NCBI GenBank assembly: GCA_013396635.1
Contig: WBMW01000147.1
Coordinates: 749,346-813,345 of the forward strand
Reading direction: 5' to 3'
DNA from: Penelope pileata
Taxonomy: Eukaryota; Chordata; Aves; Galliformes; Cracidae
Length of the DNA: 64,000 nt
Part shown: positions 20,604 to 30,330 of the stretch, piece by piece
How positions within the stretch are numbered: the stretch's first letter is position 1
Layout: the number at the start of each line of letters is the position of its first letter
Notes under the pieces: generated by a model
The model's input: only the letters and a program-made list of their open reading frames with translations
The model's database searches: none
What the model was told of the DNA's origin: nothing
Program-made: the position numbers and the translations under genes

Positions 20604-23600
20604 TTTTCTGAGCAAAGCAGGAAAAAATATGTGCATGAGATCAGCAAGAAAAACCTGGCTGGAGATGTGCCAGAGGAGGGAGAAGCTGCTGAGGAGGTAG
20701 CTGCTGCAAGGAAGATGGGGAGATCCTTCTTTCTTTTTCCTCCTTTCTTGCTTGACTTAAGAAAATGCAAATCCATGCTTCTGGAAAAGTTTTCCCACTG
20801 CTTGCCTCACACCATCACCAAGAGCTGTGCTGCTTCACCGCCAGCCAGATCTACAAGCAGCCAGAAGCTAACCTGAGAAACATTTTAAGTCAAATGAGCT
20901 CCCTGGTGTGGATCCTGTGGTTGCGTGAGCGTGGTCAGGGGCACAGGGCAGCAGTCAGAACACGGCGGGGGACCAGGGAGCTGCGCAAAAACACCTCCTG
21001 TGCTGTCTTTGGCTGACACACATTTATTAAGAAATTGGACTCTGGCTCTTGAGCCAGTGGCTGGGTCCTCGACTGAGGTTCCTGCACCTAAAACTGCTTA
21101 TAAATTGTATTTAACAGGACTTGAACTCAAAGCCACATGCAAGCTCTCTTCTACAAATGATTTCAGGGAACACATCAGATGTTAGCCTACTGTCTCCTTG
21201 CAATGCCTGGGCTCCAGTGTCTAGTTGTCCTGCTCTGTAGTGGGGCAGCAGAGCCTGCTGTGCCTGCTTGGTTCTCTGAACTGCCTCACTGCACAGGCTG
21301 ATATCACTGATGCCAGTGACCAGGCGTGCCAGAGGGATGGGAAAGCACACCAGATGAAGCTAGGGATGCTTAATTAGTGTGTCATCACAGCTTGTGCTCT
21401 TCAGGTGACTACTGGTAAAACTCCCAGCCTCACAAACCACGAAATAGCTAGATAGAATACTGCACAAAGGGATTCTGCAATAACTTTTGTTTAGAACGCG
21501 TGGTGAGGAAGGTCAGGGTGACAGAAGTGCATGACCTCTGCTATAAGGGGTTACACACATCTTTTCTGTAATCACTCAGGGCCTGGTTGCTGATAAAAGC
21601 AATCTGCTTGCCCTCAGCAGAAGCAGAGAAAGGGACACTCTGCCCCAGCTTCCCCACTGTGCAGGTTGTGCAGGATGAGGCAGCAGCATGCCCTCCCTCT
21701 GTGTGCTCAGCAGTCTGCCACTTTGGTTTCCTATCTATAGCTGATTTGGGTGGCTTGTGTTTAAAGTGAGCACTTGCAGTCCTTTAGGATTAGGCAGACT
21801 GGTGGGTTTGCTCAGCAGAGGGACATTTTCTGCATCAATCATTGCACAATGGCACAGATCCATTCCCACACACTGCAAATATTAATGCCAGTGTCCTCCA
21901 AATGTCCCAGCTTTGCCCATCACACATCTCCTTTGGACTTCATCCACCTGTCAGTCACCTCTGCTCCACCATGGGGCTTGCATCAAGTAGCTCATGAGCA
22001 AGTTTGTCTCTGTGGGCAGATTTTTGTCACCATGAGATTGAAAGCTGAGCCCCCAGCTGAGGTTGACTGCAGCTCTCCAGAGCTCAAACCAGTGTGCTCA
22101 AAGCCACTCACAAGGGATTTAATTTTCCTGCAAGACATTTACAATTTGGGTTTGTGTGACACAAAGTAAATTTTAAATGTGTGATGGATATAAATCATTT
22201 TGATCACCCAGCCTTATACTGGAGATGAATTTTTACCTCATGTGAGTCAGTAGGAGAAAATCTACAGCAATGCCTCAAGTCAACAGCTAAGAATTGAGAA
22301 GGAAATATCCAGAAGTTTAAACAGGCAGAATTCCAGAGCCTTTCTGTATTTTCAGGAAAATAAAAGAAAAATGAAAGAACGAGTAGATCACCAGATGGTT
22401 CCAGGACAGCTGTGGGCTAGTACTGATGTGTCAGCTAAGACCTGGCTGATATGCAAAGAGTGTCTCAGAAAAGCTGTAAAACTGAAAATAGGTGTTGGCA
22501 ATGTACACAGTGCAAAAGAGCACGGGGGTTTCTGAAGAACTTGCCTTGCGTGCTGGCTCTCTGCAAACAACCTCTCTGTATTTTATAGCAGGATTGTCTC
22601 ACAGTAACGGCACCAGATTTCCCTTTGGATGCACTGAAACTGTTCTGATGCTTCCTTCATGTTAACAAAGGACAACTTTTAGGATGGCTTCCAGGAATAG
22701 AGGCTGGAATTTCCCAGCCCTCCTCTTGGCAGGGCTGGCTGCCCCATGCTGCAGGGCCATGGGCTCCCCTTGCGCCTGGCTGCAGCCCCACCTCAGAGCA
22801 GGATGGAGCTGTGCTCTCAGGCTGCCTGCACCCGGAGAGTAGCACTAAACTGATTTGAAGCTGGTTTAATTAAAGTGATACTCATCTTGCTCATGTAAAC
22901 GCAAAACCGGGAATGAGAATGTATCCCTGCTTTAAATCCTGCACAACGCAGCAAATGGGTGGTAACCAGAAGGTTGGAGGGAGGTTGAGCTGGCTTGCGC
23001 GTGCTGGAGGCTGCCTTTCATGTTTCACTGAAAGGCAGTGAAGCAAGCTGCTGCCTAGCGTTGGCAAATTTGTAATGATTATTCCTGTTAAAACTGGCAA
23101 AAGTGACAAATCTAATTCTCATTTTAGCATGGAGTTAGAAAGTGACCTGGAAAAGGTGGGAAGATACAACTTGTGGTGGTTTAACTGTGCTCACCCTCAG
23201 CCAAGGAGCCTGGGAGGTGATGTGCAGCCCTGTGGGAGGCAGTGACAGGGTCTGCTGCCGTAGATCCATCCTGAGACAGCCAAGACTTCAAATGCTTCTC
23301 CCCTCAGCCTCAGGTGCTTGGCTAGGTGCATATTGCAGATGTCTGAGGTCTCTCCCTGCAGCCTCCATCACAACATGGGAACTCCAGTAGAAAGAATATG
23401 CAGAAATAGGAAGAGGACGCTCATGCCTGCAGCCGTGTCTGGGATGAGGCATTGTGAGAATCTTCTCGTTCCTTAAAAATCATCTGCCATGCTCTCCTGA
23501 CTCCTCATGCCAAATGTGGCATATGGAAGTTTGCTTCATCAACCAGACGTGCCGTGGACCAGGAGAGGCCACAGGACAGGCCTGCCTGAGAGTGCAGGGA

Positions 23601-24589
23601 AGGACGGAGGCCTGTACGGGCTGTGCCACTGGTGTGGAACTGGAAGGAGCACCTGTTCAGCTGACAGATTTCGGTGCATGCTCTGCTCTGGTGCAGCTCT
23701 GGATGAGGAATAGGATGCTCCACAGCCAGCATGCTGCAGGCCCTCAGCACGTTCCATCTGCTGCCTAGGGCAGTGTGGGCATGGCTTGTCACCAGGCCAT
23801 GAATTAAGGTCTGAGGTGGAGTTGTGATGTGCATCCCTCGCCAAGACATTCCTCATCCCATTCAGCAGACAACATGGTGCTTCCTGTCCTCGTTTCCAAG
23901 TCATTCTCAGCAGATACAGTTGCCACATTGATATTGGCCTGTGACAACGAACATGAAAAGCCAGAATCAGAAAGGAGTTGCTGTGCTGTCCAGACATGGA
24001 GAAATGGGGGGAGTTTGGGGCTCTTTCCTTCATTGCCATAGTGAATGAAATGCTGACAAATGAAAATGTATTGGTTCAACTAATCCTGCCTGGTCTGTCC
24101 AGATAGAAAATCTGAGGCCCGAGGAGCATGCTGGCCACCTACCTTCACTCACCCAGCTTGTAGCAGAGCTAGGTACAACACACTACACGCCTGTGGCTAT
24201 TTTTCTGCTGGTGCTTCTCAGGCAGAATGTGAAAAGGGTTTATTATATTTAGCACAGAGCAATGCTAGTGGTGGCTGCTCAGCTCCTGACTTGGGGCTGG
24301 CTTGTGTTCATGTGGCTTGAGTACATCCCCTGCAGTGTGGAACAAGCAGCTCCTTCTGCAAAAGATTGTACAGATCTGACAGATTCCTGGACTTGTGCCT
24401 TGACCATTAATTTAGGCTTTATTCCTGTTGCAGGCAAGGTGTTCAGCAGACCCTGACATTGTTGGTAAACTTATACCTGAACACATACTATTGTAACTGG
24501 TTATGATAGAGAGTATCACAACTTACTCTGCAATGAAATACATAGTAAGCAAACGCATGGGGAACTCAAATGCTTACTTGAAGTCTTAG
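20604..24589. other. Intergenic, no gene recognised
   Basis: Four kilobases with no repeat family or exon I can support. Open frames up to 166 codons (minus strand, 23539-24039) overlap frames on the other strand and look like chance. The 22170-22390 part is AT-rich. Confidence 0.5.
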
Positions 24590-25110
24590 CAGTAGCACAT
24601 CAGAGGAGTCACGCAATTAAGTGATTTCACTCTTTCCACCTTCCATTTAGAAATCAATGAAAGTTCTCCCTCCAGGGAAAAAGTGAGATGGGGGGGGAAA
24701 GGGGGGGAGAGCTAAGCCCACTGTTTTGCCAGTGGTGCCAAAAAGAAATACATCATGATTTATATGTTAATGAGCAATTATCGTTAGGCAATGCATTCTG
24801 CAAGGTGTTGCAATGGGGGACTGTGAGGTTTATCCATCAGAGGAAATTAATTCATCATCAAAGCGAGACAGGGAGCTCCCTGGTGAGAGCTGTAAATAGG
24901 GCATTTGGAGAGTGACAGAGTGTTGGGTGGCATGTCCCCCCGTTAGCGCTCCCATTGACAGTTGTGTCACCGCCTGCTTTCAGGCTCCAGCTCATGCATG
25001 TTATTTATAGCGAGCTTCACATTCCTGGTCGGTATCCAGTTGATGTTGGTTTCAATTAGAATAAATGCTTATTGATGGAGAGGAGATGGGCCGGCTGATT
25101 AGCTCCTTGG
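24590..25110. promoter_or_regulatory. Dense AT-rich block, candidate developmental enhancer
   Basis: Carries CACGCAATTAAGTGATTTCA, TATGTTAATGAGCAATTATC, GAGGAAATTAATTCATCATC, GTTATTTATAGCGAGC and TCAATTAGAATAAATGCTTA in about 500 bp. The mix of TAAT cores, a Hox/Cdx-like TTTATAG and unique sequence without repeats is typical of conserved non-coding elements. Conservation was not tested. Confidence 0.35.
24691..24709 (+). repeat. G-run pair with G-quadruplex potential
   Basis: Two long G runs separated by AAA, 19 bases in all. It can be divided into four or more G-tracts, so quadruplex formation is chemically plausible. It sits inside the AT-rich block. Confidence 0.7.
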
Positions 25111-25184
25111 GAAGCAGAGCATGCTTGGCAGAGGGCAGGCTGGGCTCCTCGCAGAGGCAGGAGTGCGTGGGGCTCTGAAAATTT

Positions 25185-25350
25185 GTCATGGAGAAGTCTA
25201 GATTAAATCAATTCATTGAAGAGTCCATCTAATAAAGATAAATGGCTAACTTAATCAGGGAATTAATGATAGGTCTGATAAAAATCCCACTGAGAGTCCT
25301 ATTGACTTCAACAAGCTTCAGATCCAGCCCGATATTTGCCTTGAAGCAGT
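25185..25350. promoter_or_regulatory. AT-rich block with TAATCA/ATTA cores
   Basis: AGATTAAATCAATTCATTG, CTAACTTAATCAGGG and GAATTAATGATAGG occur within 80 bp. The right part (CCTATTGACTTCAACAAGCT then TCAGATCCAGCCC) resembles an ancient amniote interspersed repeat tail known from bird, turtle and crocodile DNA. That assignment is from memory and tentative. Confidence 0.3.
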
Positions 25351-25889
25351 GGTTCCCAACCTTTGTTGATGTACTGAAAGACACGTGCATATAACCACGC
25401 AGTGAGATGCAGAGCAGGCACCCTGCACCTGAGCTGGAGCTAGAGGTGGGAATCTGTGGATGGTAAACAAGCACCTTTCAGCTAGATGTCTATCAAAAAA
25501 AGAAAAAAAAAAAAGACAAGTTCATTTACATTCATTCATTTACATTAGCAAGGACAATTTTTTTAGCTACTATGGAGAGGAGTCTTGGCTGGATGAATGT
25601 TCCAGGAGCATGAAATCACAGCACATTTTCCCTTCCCCACTCCTGCATGCATTATCATTAACACAGCGAGATCTAGATGCCATGATTGACTTTGCTGCAT
25701 GTTTGGGCATTAGAAGCATTTAACTCACTAATAGTCTCATGCTATGTATGACACTCACCGCTGATCTGATTACACACAGTTCTCTTGCTTTGAATAATAG
25801 TGGCGACGTGCCTGCATTTATTCAAATCATTCACACATGATTAAATTATTAGGGTCTGTCACCATCCTGGGCTCCCAGGGACTCCTGCT
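25351..25889. other. Intergenic, no gene recognised
   Basis: Contains an A-rich run (25495-25515) and short CATTCATTTA duplications near 25525-25545. The 25740-25850 part is AT-rich (CACATGATTAAATTATTAGG). No gene. Confidence 0.5.
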
Positions 25890-26090
25890 CACCGGGACAC
25901 CGCCTTCCAGCAAACCCGAGCACGGCGCGGCTCTGCTCCACCCCACGCGTGGGCGCCGGGCTCCATCCCCACGCGGTGCGGGGGTTTCCCCCCGGTTTCT
26001 GCAGGGAGGAACCGGGAAGGCTCCGCTGCGCGCTGCAGCGTTCCCCTCCTGTGGCCAGGCCGGGCCGGTGCAGGCAGAGCTGCAAGTGCA
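25890..26090. promoter_or_regulatory. Isolated CpG-rich patch
   Basis: A sharp 200-bp rise in CG dinucleotides (AGCACGGCGCGGCTC, CCACGCGTGGGCGCCGGG, CGCTGCGCGCTGCAGCG) within AT-rich surroundings. Unmethylated CpG patches often mark promoters or enhancers. Frames are open on both strands, as expected for GC-rich DNA, but no ATG with a downstream splice site stands out. Confidence 0.4.
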
Positions 26091-27059
26091 GAGGGCTGAG
26101 GCAGAGCCTCAGAGGACATGAAGAGCCTCTTCATCTGGAGGTAGAAAAGGGTGGGATTAGAGGGGGAGAGTTATGTTTTAAAATATGGGTTTTTACAGAA
26201 TTTACAGAATTTATAATAATCAAAATACAGGTTTTGCTTATTTGCACCTCCTTTCACTTTTTCTGTTGTTATTTGAGCTCCTTCAGACTCATAACCAGCC
26301 TGTGCTCAGCCTGATGCTGTGGTTTGTGAGCCAAAGTGGGGATGCTGCGAAGCTGTGCTGAGGGCTGCACAGCCTCAGCCCTTGCCCTTCCCCATCCTGA
26401 GCGCAGCATGACCTTGCAGAGCACAAAAACCAAGTGCACAGTGCAATCGAAAGAGGAAGACTTCAGAGAAAGTCTGTAATACTGATGAACCCACAGGAGC
26501 AGCAATTCTGTAAATGATTAATGAGTGCCTTTATCATACATGCCTGTGTCAGGTGCTGCCAGAGAAGTCCCACTGCAATCTGCTGTGCTGCTGCCTTGTG
26601 CAGGTGCTCCGTGGGATGCAGCTTCAGTGCAGTTTTGCTTTGCCAATGCCAAATATAGCAATATAGCATCAGTGACAGAAAAGTGCTGCTGAGACACCAC
26701 TGATTGCTGTCTTGTTGTTGTTGTTGTTGTTGTTTTGTTTTGTTTTGTTGTTGCAATGTGCCATTAGTGGGTGAGTTGCAAGGTTTAATAGAGTCAGGAA
26801 GTCAATATTAGTGGATTGCTGTCATGCACCATGTTGCACAGGACGATAGACTAAAGGATGATAATAGTCTTTCCTACTGCTTAAAATCTAAAAAGATTTG
26901 ATCTAGCATTCTGGCCAGCAATAAGGAAGGAAATTCCCTTGGCCTCTGCACAGATGAGCAGCAGTCAAACCATTTGACCTCAATTTCCCCAGATCCCAAG
27001 ATTTTCGCACCTGGCCTAACCCTTTGGAGATGAGTCTGTGATGCTCTACCCAGGAGGTT
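26091..27059. other. Intergenic, with a short simple repeat
   Basis: No gene. It contains duplicated ACAGAATTT (about 26195-26215) and the GTT/TTTTG microsatellite listed separately. Confidence 0.5.
26711..26753. repeat. (GTT)n and (GTTTT)n compound microsatellite
   Basis: Seven GTT units followed by three GTTTT units and further GTT units. A pure simple repeat, likely polymorphic. Confidence 0.95.
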
Positions 27060-27500
27060 CACGGCTGACCTCGGTGGCTGTCATACCCTGCAGCCCCAGC
27101 TCTCATTACCTGCATCATTATCTCAGCCTGCCCTGCTGGAAGTGTTATTGGGGGGCATGGGGATTCACTAGGAACACGTTTCAATGTAGGACAACGTAAT
27201 TATTGCCATCAGAGAAAGGAATGACTAATCAGGACCTTCAGAGAGTGTTTCATTCATCCTTTGCTCTCTGGCTTCAAAGACAACTTTAAAAGGCATAATT
27301 AAACAGCTCAAGTGTAAAAATGCCTTGGTGCTTTTAGTTAATTTCTTTCCAATATCAAGACGTAAAGTGGACAATAATTTCCCAGCGTGCCAGCATCTCC
27401 ACTTTTAATGAGCTAATGGAGCTGACAGCTGTCCGTGCTCACGTTTTGTTCTTGCTGTGTATTCCAACCTGTTGTTCACTTTTTCTCCATTCAAATGATA
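27060..27500. promoter_or_regulatory. Candidate conserved non-coding element
   Basis: Unique AT-rich DNA with CAACGTAATTATTGCCATC, GAATGACTAATCAGGACC, AAAGGCATAATTAAACAGC, TTTAGTTAATTTC and TTTTAATGAGCTAATGGAG. No repeats, no long frames. The even spacing of TAAT cores over 300 bp resembles homeobox-regulated elements. This is inference only. Confidence 0.33.
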
Positions 27501-28429
27501 TTGCTCAGAATGGGTAACGACTCTGTGCCCATCTCACTCCAGCACTTCTTTGCAGAGCAGCTCTCATATGCACAACAGAACGCTGTTGTTTTGATGATGC
27601 TCTGAATGAAAGATTAGTAAAAGTCTTGAATGAGCTGATGTATTTCTCTCCCAGCACCAGCATTTTCAGCAGTTTGATGGGATGTGGGATAGTTCTCAGT
27701 CTTTCTGGTCCTTCAGGGGGAAAAGCTGGACATTAGCACATGTGACTATGGCAATTGCTCTGCTGTCACCTTCATCATCAATCCCTGATGTGACCCCAGG
27801 AGCTGTTACTGGTACATGGGCTCCTTTGGTTAAAATACTCTTCTTACAACATTTCCACCCAGTTGAGAGTATTTTTTTTTTCTGTGAGGATGACTAAAGC
27901 AGACAGAAGCTCTACACACCAGATCCATCAGGCTCTCAAAGCATGACCTTGGTGCCCTGCCCTCCCCTCTCCCTGTTGTCATCACCATCAGCCCACACCA
28001 AGGGGTTTTCCCAGCTCTGGCTGCTGCGTTGGTGAACCAAGGGAAAAGGGCTTCTCCTGCTCTCTCATCCTATGGCTTGCAGCATCCCCACCACTGTTAA
28101 TGGAGGAATGAATGGTCAGAGCATCCCAGCATTCCTGTATCTTCAGCAAATTTGTCCTTGTAGGAGACCCTGTAGTATTAATGCCATTTTTTCGTAACCA
28201 GGCATAAACTAAGACACAGCCATGCCACTAACTCTCATTGAATTCAACACTTCCCAGTGTTCTGCATGTCTGTTAAGGCAATTCCATTTGCTTTAGGTTC
28301 TCTCTTCATCAAAATGCCCAAAAATGAGTTATTTCTCTTAAATAATTTTGAAAGAATAAAAAACCAAAGAATATTCAAACGTACCCACAGATGTTTTTCT
28401 GACCTTTTTGGATAGGTCAGCTCCCAAAA
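27501..28429. other. Intergenic, no gene recognised
   Basis: Ordinary non-coding DNA. The only ORF of note in the ATG-to-stop sense is short (27682-27897) and featureless. Confidence 0.5.
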
Positions 28430-29270
28430 ATAGCAAGGCAGGTGGCTAGAATTCCTTTACGCCTGCGTACATCAAACGAGGCTGTTAAAATTAATGGAGG
28501 AATACCAATGTAAAGGAGGCATAATGAATTTGATTAGTTTTATTACTTCCCTCAGTGTTATTGAGAGACACCAACTCATTCACAGGAGATGCTGTACAAC
28601 AGTTTCAGGCGCATAAGAACTCAGCTAACATAACAATGAATATGGGGCCAGCCTAATGAGCTTCTTGAATGATTAACTACACATCCTCTTTCCCACACTG
28701 GAGACCAATTAGCAAAGGCAGACATTTTCATGGGGCAGACAGACCTAGGCCAGACATTTTGATCTGAGGCAAAACACCGACCCTTCAGCTCTCGGTGGTG
28801 GACAGGTGAGCCGTGCCGGTGAGCCCACAGCAGCACCGGGTGACAGCAGACGCTCAGCGAGGACGTGGCTTTGTGCAGTTGAAATCCTCCATGATAAATA
28901 ATGTTTTCAAATGGGAGAGCTGCCCAGATGAAAAGCTCAATTCTGCACAGAACAAAAATGCTTAGTAATAACAATACAAAGCTTTGCTGTTCTTGGAGGT
29001 CTGCTATTGCCTGGTTATAATGAAATGAATCTTCAAATGTGAATTTAGAAAGGAATTAATATAATATTCTCCACTCATTAACGTTTATCAGAGCATTGAT
29101 TTTCTTTGCTTATTTTTATTAAAACTCTTTGTCAATTACTTAGTTCATTACAGACAGTCAAATTCTATTTATGCTTTTTGATGAAATCACCAAAAAATAG
29201 GTAACAATTTGCAAAAATCTACATATATCTTTCATTTACGCTTGGTACTGTCAGCACTGATTAATTTGCA
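28430..29270. promoter_or_regulatory. Long AT-rich tract, candidate regulatory elements
   Basis: CGAGGCTGTTAAAATTAATGG, GAATTTGATTAGTTTTATTA, GATAAATAATGTTTTCAAAT and TCAATTACTTAGTTCATTAC lie in unique DNA without repeats. The 29040-29180 part is especially rich in ATTA/TTAAT words and TTTATT (Fox/Hox-like). There is no coding signal. Confidence 0.3.
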
Positions 29271-29460
29271 GGTGAGAGAGGGAATGTTGCTTAGATCGGG
29301 CTGTACCTGCAGCTGTTTGAAAATGCCTTTCAGCAAATGCAATAAGATGGTACTATTGGTAAACTGAAAAGACACGTGTATTTATAAATTGCTGCATGAA
29401 GAAGAGGTACGTACAGCCAGGCACACAGAATTGCAGAAAGTTCAGGTATTTGTGCTTCTG

Positions 29461-29548
29461 GTTATATATATTTATGCCTATGTATATTACATACATAGTA
29501 TATAAATTATATATGTGTTATATACATATCAGTTACATATAATATTCG
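29461..29548. repeat. TA/TATAT-rich low-complexity tract
   Basis: Imperfect repeats of TATATA, TACATA and ATATAT over about 90 bp. It is probably a degenerate TA microsatellite and a DNA-unwinding-prone stretch. Confidence 0.85.
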
Positions 29549-29998
29549 TTATATAACTCTGAAATAACAAAGAAAAATGTGTTTTCCGTAGGTCTGACAT
29601 TCAGATTGTTGGAAAAATACATCCACAAGCAACTCCACTGTTTTCCAGGAGAGGGCACTCGCATATGTCCGCAGGGTTTATAGGCGGCGGTACGAAACAG
29701 AGCGTACGCAGGGAACGGCTCTGAAAACCAGAAGCATTACTCCTGCATTCACGGCCTTACTGATTCCAGTGCTGCTCCGGCTGACTTCAAACCTGTCCTC
29801 AAACCTTAGGAACCATCAGGCTGGGGTCAGAAACCTGCCTAATGCTCCAGCCAAAGCTTTCGCAGTCGCCTTAACAGAGACAACTGGTCTCATTGGGCAG
29901 CCGGGAGATCCTAAAGCACTGGATAAAGCCAAATACAGAAGGACAAGTGGTGGGTAGACATCTCCCACAGCGGGCTTCTTCGGGCAGCTTGTGTGGGT

Positions 29999-30052
29999 GC
30001 TGCAGGAGGATGCTGCAGGAGGATGCCAGCATTCTGACGCCAGCATTCTGAC
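29999..30052. repeat. Two adjacent perfect tandem duplications
   Basis: GCTGCAGGAGGAT is present twice back to back (29999-30011 and 30012-30024). It is followed immediately by GCCAGCATTCTGAC twice (30025-30038 and 30039-30052). Both pairs are exact, so the events look recent. Confidence 0.97.
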
Positions 30053-30330
30053 AGCACTAAATCACTGGGAATCGGAAAGGTGCTATTAGTCTCTGTTGTT
30101 ATGCTAATACCAGGTGGAAGTCAACACAAACAGTAATTGCAAACCTGTTTAGCCACGCTGCTTCGAGCCAAGCAGGCATCATGATAAAGCTGAGAAGCTT
30201 TGTGTTTTATTTTAATTAACTCGACAAGAAAGGCAATTTAAATGAAATGTTTTCTGTTGTGTTCTCCAGTGCTAATCAGCAGCTCATTATCTTTAATCAC
30301 ATCGGCATTGCTTTTCTTCTTTCTCAGATA
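30053..30330. promoter_or_regulatory. Candidate conserved non-coding element
   Basis: GTTGTTATGCTAATACCAGG, ACAGTAATTGCAAACC, TTATTTTAATTAACTCGAC and TTATCTTTAATCACATCGG occur in unique sequence. The block starts exactly after the tandem duplications. Function is inferred from motif density. Confidence 0.33.
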
